DNA of 5,436 nucleotides from Methylovulum sp. Its GTDB lineage: Bacteria; Pseudomonadota; Gammaproteobacteria; Methylococcales; Methylomonadaceae. The translations under genes were made by a program, and so were the position numbers. Location of the stretch: positions 1-5,436 of the forward strand of contig SCST01000365.1 in NCBI GenBank assembly GCA_004299465.1, given 5' to 3'. This document shows positions 1 through 3,322 of this stretch, in pieces. The notes beneath the pieces are model-generated. The model was given only the letters and a program-made list of their open reading frames with translations. It had not been told where the DNA came from and made no database searches. Position 1 is the stretch's first letter; the number at the start of each line of letters is the position of its first letter.

Positions 1-306
1 CTGTCGGCTAAAGCGACCCCTATCGCCAAGCGTATACAAATATGGATTCCCGATCCGCAAGGTAAGCAGTTGATTTGCCGGCAGGGTTACAGCAAAGACA
101 ATAATGAACTCGCACAATTATTTGAAACCATTACCGTTAATAAAGGCGAAGGCGCGCTGGGCCGGGTCTGGTTGACCGGCATGCCGGTGATTACCGGTGC
201 TGATGAATCCGATTACAGTCCCGAGCTGGATAACTTAAGCACCATGCTGGCGATTCCGGTGATTGCCGATGGCCGTTTAAAAGCCATCGTCACCTTTTTG
301 TTTTAG
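1..306 (+). CDS. GAF domain protein, C-terminal fragment (5' end outside window)
   Basis: The frame is open from the left edge and stops at TAG 304-306, giving 101 visible codons. The tail has the layout of the second half of a GAF domain: GEGALGRVWLTGMPVI, then a D/E-rich stretch, then LAIPVIADGRLKAIVTFLF, where the paired beta strands carry IPV and AIVTFLF. GAF domains bind small ligands, chromophores or cyclic nucleotides, or act as dimerising sensor modules. Nothing visible says which applies here. The protein ends directly after the last GAF strand, so no output domain (kinase, GGDEF, phosphodiesterase) follows it. Any effector domain would have to lie N-terminal, outside the window. A TTG at position 70 could be read as a start, but the in-frame codons before it (IWIPDPQGKQ) continue the same domain, so it is internal. 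The gene converges on the NHL gene with 81 nt between the stop codons. The fold call is fairly secure; the biological role is unknown. Confidence 0.8.
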   Translation: MSAKATPIAKRIQIWIPDPQGKQLICRQGYSKDNNELAQLFETITVNKGEGALGRVWLTGMPVITGADESDYSPELDNLSTMLAIPVIADGRLKAIVTFLF

Positions 307-335
307 CACTGCCCCGTGTCAAATTGAAAGCCGTC

Positions 336-377
336 ACGGTAAGGCGGCCTGCCTTGCGGCAAAACCGCCTTGCGCGT
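336..377. terminator. Nested hairpin between convergent genes, possible bidirectional terminator
   Basis: A perfect 7-bp outer stem, AAGGCGG (341-347) with CCGCCTT (365-371), encloses an inner stem TGCC (350-353) with GGCA (358-361). On the minus strand the inner loop is GCAA, a GNRA-type tetraloop. Weaker pairing extends outwards towards 336 and 377. It lies 30 nt after the GAF stop and just beyond the NHL stop, where a shared terminator is expected. Neither side has a clear U-run after the stem, so it is not a canonical intrinsic terminator. It may instead protect 3' ends or act with Rho. Confidence 0.4.
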
Positions 378-387
378 TAAATGTAGT

Positions 388-2838
388 TTATGGTTTCAGG
401 AATTGCAGGGCGCGATTGTTGTTCGCATCAATAACGTACAGGTTATCGGCGTTATCCACTGCGATTCCGTCAGGAACGCACAGCGTATTCGGACTGATAA
501 CCTTGCAACTGTTGGCATTAAACAGGTTTCCTTGGCCAAACACGCGATCAGCGGTCCTGTTAGTGGTCAGCGGCGCCGTGTACTTAAGTACGCGATTGTT
601 ATCGGTATCCGCTATATAAACATCTTTCAAGCTGTTTACGGCGACAAAGCGTGGATGGCACAGGCTGTCAGCGCTCAATGCGCCGCCGTTACAGGCATTC
701 GCCGTGAAGTCGCTTGCCTGTCCGAAAACTTTATCCGCCGTCGTATCTGTAGCGGGCAGTTTATTGAACGCCAATACCCGGTTGTTACTCCAGTCCGCAA
801 CATACAAGTTGCCTGCTGAATCGACAGCAACGCCGTGAGGATTGCACAAACTATCCGCGGAAACTCCGCCTGAATTACAGCCGTTCGTTGTAAAGCTGCC
901 GGCCTGTCCATACACTTTATCGGCCGTCGTATCGGTAGTCAGCGGTTTGTTGAATTCCAGCACCCGGTGATTACTATAGTCCCCTGTATAAAGATTACCG
1001 GCGCTGTCCAGCGCCAGGTCGACCGGGACACAAAGACTGTCTGCGCTCAAGCCGCCTTGATTGCAAGCTGCGGTAGTAAAGCTGCCGGCTTGCCCCAATA
1101 CTTTGTCAGCCGTGGTATCCGTGGTAAAAGGCGTTTGATACATCAAGATACGGTGGTTGTCCTGATCCGCGATATAGAGGTTACCCGCACTGTCGACGGC
1201 AAGGCCACGCGGATGGTTGAGGCTCTTATTGCTTATCCCGCCATTATTGGCGGCACTGGTGAAGGCATTGGGCTGGCCGAACACCAGCGTGGCATCGGCA
1301 TGGGTCGTGAAGGCCGCCACATTGTTCCAGGCCAAAACCCGGTGATTGGCGTAATCGGCAACATAAACACGATTAGGGATCACACTGCGGTCAATGGCCA
1401 CAGTGCCTGCATTCGAATCAGAGAAATTAAACCCTCGACCGTCTAAAGCATCCTGAAAACCTGTAGTGAGCAGGGATTGCCCCAGGACAGCCGCCGCGGC
1501 CTGGCCGCTTTTAATCACCTGGACGGGATTCGTTTTGGATGCCTTGCTGGGTTTGTACTGAAGCACCCGGTTATTGGAAGTATCGCCCACATACAGATTA
1601 GGACTGTCCGGGCTGACAGCGGTATCGAAAGCGAGACCGTCCGGGTTGCAAAGACTCAGTTGACTGGCGGGAGGTAAGGAGCCGCCGCCGGTATTGTTAC
1701 AGGTATTGGTATTCAGGCTTTTGAATTGGCCGAGCACTTTGTTAGCTGTTGTGTTCCCTGTCGAAGGGTAGCCCAGCACTCTGTGGTTACCCCGATCGGA
1801 AATGTAAACGGCTCCGGCAGGATCAACGACAACCGACATCGGGTTACAAAGGGAATTGCTATTGACACCGACGTTATTGCAGATGCCGGTGGTAAACTGG
1901 TTCAATTGCCCGTACACCTTGTCAGCCGTCGTGTCGGCTGTTAATGGCGTAGTAAACTTAAGCACCCGGTTGTTGCTGTGATCGACAATGTAGGCATTGC
2001 CCTTGGTATCCACATCGACCCCCACAGGATTGCAAAGACTGTCGGCGCTGATGCCGGTATTATTGCAAGTACCGGTATTAAAGGCGGCAAACTGCCCGAA
2101 AACCCGGTCGGCAGTGGTATCCCCAGAGCCTATTGCTGCTGTGATGGCTTCTGGCGTATTGAATTCGAGTACACGATGATTGGACTGGTCCGAGACATAG
2201 AGATTGTCTGCGCCATCCAGTGTCACCCTGACCGGGTTGCATAACGAGTTTTCAGAGGTGCCGGCATTGTTGCAAGTGTTACTGGTAAAACTGCCGTATT
2301 GCCCGAACACATCATCAGCGGCCTTGTCCGCAGTAAAAGGTGTCTGGTAAAAAAGTACGCGATGATTGCTGGTATCCGCTACATAAAGATTACCCGCGCT
2401 ATCAACGGCTGCACCGGTAGGGTTGCAAAGGGTGGCGGGACTGACTCCGCCATTGTTGCAGGTGTTGGCAGAGAAATCAGGTTGGCCGATCAGCACGTCG
2501 GCGGCGGCATGCGTCGTGAATGCCGAAATACTTTTCCAGCCGAGCACCCGCTGGTTATTGCGATCCACGACATAAACACGGCGGGGAGTGGCGCTCTTAT
2601 CGATGACCACGTCGCCGACAATGTCGGGAGACGTATTCAGTCCGCGTCCATCCACAAGGTTTCTATTTTTATAGATAAAATCCAACTGGCCGAGTACGGC
2701 GTCCGCAGAGGTATCATTATCAAAACCTGGCCGTAACCGGGGGTCGATAGCCGGCGCGGCCAGGGCCGTGCTGATCAGTGAAACGCCTGCAATCAAAACT
2801 ATCAGGGGTTTTAACCTGCTTGGGATTAAGTTTTTCAT
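388..2838 (-). CDS. Exported NHL-repeat protein, twelve blades in two six-blade beta-propellers
   Basis: The protein is 816 residues, stop TAA at 390-388. I chose ATG 2838 because AGGAG (2852-2848) sits 9 nt upstream and because it opens a signal peptide: MKNLIPSRLK, a hydrophobic core LIVLIAGVSLISTAL, and a cut near ALA|AP (residue 27). The mature part has twelve NHL-like blades with the core (N)LYVADxSNxRVLxF. The core motifs begin near residues 88, 151, 213, 282, 344, 415, 491, 554, 616, 678, 740 and 800. Each is preceded by a V(F/L/Y)GQ-type motif. The usual spacing is 62 residues, longer than the roughly 40-45 typical of NHL blades, because each blade carries an extra loop. In nine blades that loop holds two cysteines (usual form CNNxGxSxxSLC). 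Residues 44-428 and 447-813 are homologous halves. NHL propellers generally bind proteins, nucleic acids or glycans, or carry catalytic sites as in peptidylglycine lyases; no catalytic motif is recognised here. I infer a periplasmic or surface binding or scaffold role. It probably shares a transcript with the small ORF 22 nt upstream. Confidence 0.9.
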   Translation of the reverse strand: MKNLIPSRLKPLIVLIAGVSLISTALAAPAIDPRLRPGFDNDTSADAVLGQLDFIYKNRNLVDGRGLNTSPDIVGDVVIDKSATPRRVYVVDRNNQRVLGWKSISAFTTHAAADVLIGQPDFSANTCNNGGVSPATLCNPTGAAVDSAGNLYVADTSNHRVLFYQTPFTADKAADDVFGQYGSFTSNTCNNAGTSENSLCNPVRVTLDGADNLYVSDQSNHRVLEFNTPEAITAAIGSGDTTADRVFGQFAAFNTGTCNNTGISADSLCNPVGVDVDTKGNAYIVDHSNNRVLKFTTPLTADTTADKVYGQLNQFTTGICNNVGVNSNSLCNPMSVVVDPAGAVYISDRGNHRVLGYPSTGNTTANKVLGQFKSLNTNTCNNTGGGSLPPASQLSLCNPDGLAFDTAVSPDSPNLYVGDTSNNRVLQYKPSKASKTNPVQVIKSGQAAAAVLGQSLLTTGFQDALDGRGFNFSDSNAGTVAIDRSVIPNRVYVADYANHRVLAWNNVAAFTTHADATLVFGQPNAFTSAANNGGISNKSLNHPRGLAVDSAGNLYIADQDNHRILMYQTPFTTDTTADKVLGQAGSFTTAACNQGGLSADSLCVPVDLALDSAGNLYTGDYSNHRVLEFNKPLTTDTTADKVYGQAGSFTTNGCNSGGVSADSLCNPHGVAVDSAGNLYVADWSNNRVLAFNKLPATDTTADKVFGQASDFTANACNGGALSADSLCHPRFVAVNSLKDVYIADTDNNRVLKYTAPLTTNRTADRVFGQGNLFNANSCKVISPNTLCVPDGIAVDNADNLYVIDANNNRALQFLKP
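400..1500 (-). repeat. Second six-blade NHL domain (blades 7-12)
   Basis: This encodes residues 447-813. It restarts with the same atypical opening blade as the first half (DGRGFNFS, IDRSVIPNRVYVAD, AFTTHA), about 403 residues later. This shows that a six-blade block was duplicated as a unit. Blade 8 matches blade 2 (both have YQTPFT after the core) but has lost both cysteines. Blades 9-11 keep C-x10-C and are the most regular, with SADSLC in each. Blade 12 has a shorter C-x8-C loop (CKVISPNTLC) and a less typical core, DANNNRALQF, directly before the C-terminus. Confidence 0.85.
1555..2709 (-). repeat. First six-blade NHL domain (blades 1-6)
   Basis: This encodes residues 44-428. Blade 1 is atypical: it lacks cysteines and carries DGRGLNTS, then IDKSATPRRVYVVD and AFTTHA. 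Blades 2-6 each have a two-cysteine loop. The spacing is C-x10-C in blades 2-5 and widens to C-x16-C in blade 6, where a GGSLPPASQ-type insert sits between the cysteines. Blade 3 is lengthened after its core motif (EAITAAIGSG). A Lys/Ser-rich linker (PSKASKTNPVQ) follows and leads into the second half. Confidence 0.85.
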
Positions 2839-2846
2839 ACTATATA

Positions 2847-2854
2847 TCTCCTGG
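2847..2854 (-). promoter_or_regulatory. Ribosome binding site of the NHL gene
   Basis: The minus strand reads CCAGGAGA, with AGGAG ending 9 nt before ATG 2838. It decides the start: the in-frame upstream ATG at 2916 would add 26 residues with no signal-peptide logic, and the resulting protein would overlap the small ORF in another frame. The site lies in the 22-nt gap after the small ORF stop, a spacing that allows translational coupling. Confidence 0.75.
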
Positions 2855-2860
2855 CATACG

Positions 2861-3007
2861 CTACTTGCCGCAATTTTTATTGTAACAAGCACTCGCCAAA
2901 GCAAGCGGGTTCGCATTTAAAAGCGGCTTCGTATTTAAAAGCATAAATACCTGCATAAGTTCGGTTGGAAAATCCTGGGCTGTTCTGTAGGTCGATTGCT
3001 TAGCCAT
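2861..3007 (-). CDS. Small ORF, 48 aa, unknown function, upstream of the NHL gene
   Basis: ATG 3007 to TAG 2861 encodes 48 residues beginning MAKQSTYRTAQDFPTELMQV and ending CYNKNCGK. It is supported by a strong Shine-Dalgarno site, AGGAG at 3018-3014, 6 nt before the ATG. Its stop lies 22 nt before the NHL start, so the two are likely on one transcript. The N-terminal 20 residues are polar. The middle is moderately hydrophobic (FMLLN, PLLN, NPLALASA) but is broken by Asn and Pro, so it is neither a clear membrane helix nor a clear signal peptide. Two cysteines lie in the last eight residues. An imperfect 18-bp tandem repeat gives the doubled hexapeptide LLNTKP-LLNANP. I do not recognise a family. 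It could be a real small protein, a leader peptide controlling the NHL gene, or the remnant of a longer gene. The ribosome binding site and spacing are clear; the function is unknown. Confidence 0.5.
   Translation of the reverse strand: MAKQSTYRTAQDFPTELMQVFMLLNTKPLLNANPLALASACYNKNCGK
2910..2945. repeat. Two-copy 18-bp tandem repeat inside the small ORF
   Basis: Copies lie at 2910-2927 and 2928-2945. The first 15 bases of each, TTCGCATTTAAAAGC and TTCGTATTTAAAAGC, differ at one position and the last three bases are not conserved. The 18-bp period keeps the frame of the small ORF and yields its repeated hexapeptide. It is consistent with a local slippage duplication. Confidence 0.7.
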
Positions 3008-3013
3008 GATAAT

Positions 3014-3018
3014 CTCCT
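3014..3018 (-). promoter_or_regulatory. Ribosome binding site of the small ORF
   Basis: The minus strand reads TCAGGAGATTATC followed by ATG 3007, with AGGAG 6 nt from the start. This near-ideal site is the main reason to treat the 48-codon frame as translated rather than as 5' untranslated sequence of the NHL gene. Confidence 0.65.
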
Positions 3019-3073
3019 GATTAATTATTAAGTGTACTGCGCGCCTGTGTTAACAGTTGGCGGTTTTATACCG

Positions 3074-3107
3074 ATGCTTCCTTCGGGACTTTATTGGCAG
3101 GAAGCAT
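3074..3107. repeat. Inverted repeat ATGCTTCC / GGAAGCAT
   Basis: Perfect 8-bp arms at 3074-3081 and 3100-3107 are separated by 18 nt. The structure lies 67 nt upstream of the small ORF start and could fold in its leader RNA if transcription starts further right. Its right arm overlaps a second, shorter dyad, AGCATT-cc-AATGCT (3103-3116), so alternative pairings are possible. Function is not known. Confidence 0.45.
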
Positions 3108-3143
3108 TCCAATGCTATTAGAATATAATAATTTTTGCACGAT

Positions 3144-3167
3144 ATAGTTTAATGGGCATTAAACTAT
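3144..3167. promoter_or_regulatory. Near-perfect AT-rich 24-bp palindrome, possible operator
   Basis: The arms ATAGTTTAATG (3144-3154) and CATTAAACTAT (3157-3167) are perfect 11-bp inverted copies around a two-base GG centre. Such a short centre and AT-rich arms suit a site bound by a dimeric regulator better than an RNA terminator, and neither flank has a terminal U-run. It lies about 137 nt upstream of the small ORF start, in the most AT-rich part of the gap, where promoter elements are likely. The binding factor is unknown. Confidence 0.4.
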
Positions 3168-3231
3168 TATTTGAATTGGACGTGAGGATCACTGATTCTT
3201 GGCTCAGCAAAAAGGATGTGTTGGTATCCGG

Positions 3232-3265
3232 GCACGCTCCAGCGTTTTTCTGCGCTGAAGCGTAC
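3232..3265 (-). terminator. Hairpin downstream of the RTX gene, possible 3' end structure
   Basis: In minus-strand RNA the segments ACGCUUCAGCG (3263-3253) and CGCUGGAGCGU (3244-3234) pair over 11 bp, with one G-U wobble, around the loop CAGAAAAA. Two more pairs extend the base. The hairpin begins 57 nt after the RTX stop. No U-run follows directly; the nearest (UUUUU, 3213-3209) is about 18 nt further on, so intrinsic termination is uncertain. Confidence 0.35.
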
Positions 3266-3290
3266 AGACCTTAGCAAGTGTTTATATCGC

Positions 3291-3314
3291 CGGAACCAGG
3301 CTGTGTCGGTTCCG
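3291..3314. repeat. Inverted repeat CGGAACC / GGTTCCG just after the RTX stop
   Basis: Perfect 7-bp arms at 3291-3297 and 3308-3314 flank a 10-nt loop, beginning 8 nt after the RTX stop codon on the minus strand. It could form a stable hairpin at the RTX mRNA 3' end and, together with 3232-3265, a two-hairpin end. No U-tract follows it. Confidence 0.35.
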
Positions 3315-3322
3315 TATTGCGC

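Larger units (their letters stand above)
3008..3322. other. Gene-free region between the RTX stop and the small ORF
   Basis: These 315 nt lie between two minus-strand genes and contain no convincing coding frame. The part next to the RTX stop (3230-3320) is GC-balanced and holds two hairpins. The middle (3117-3178) is strongly AT-rich and holds a 24-bp dyad. The part nearer the small ORF (3061-3116) holds further inverted repeats. A promoter for the small ORF/NHL pair should lie here, reading leftwards. A minus-strand TATAAA at 3070-3065 is a possible -10 element, but no good TTGACA-like box stands 16-18 nt upstream of it, so I do not call a specific promoter. Confidence 0.6.

Noticed and set aside
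400..2650. Regular spacing of similar DNA (about 186 bp) as a CRISPR-like array
   Set aside because: The period is an exact multiple of three, the copies are diverged and fully coding, and no short identical repeats with unique spacers are present.
370..2736. Plus-strand open frames opposite the NHL gene (for example 370-819, 967-1446, 2299-2736)
   Set aside because: They are antisense to a coherent twelve-blade protein, show no domain logic, and owe their length to the biased codon use of the repeats.
2839..2916. Upstream in-frame ATG at 2916 giving an 842-residue NHL protein
   Set aside because: It has no good ribosome binding site, it would bury the signal peptide 26 residues in, and it overlaps the small ORF. 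ATG 2838 has AGGAG at 9 nt and starts a clean signal peptide.
3094..3132. Plus-strand promoter with TTGGCA and an AT-rich -10 region
   Set aside because: The spacing to the best TATAAT-like box is about 24 bp, too long, and there is no plus-strand gene downstream for it to serve.
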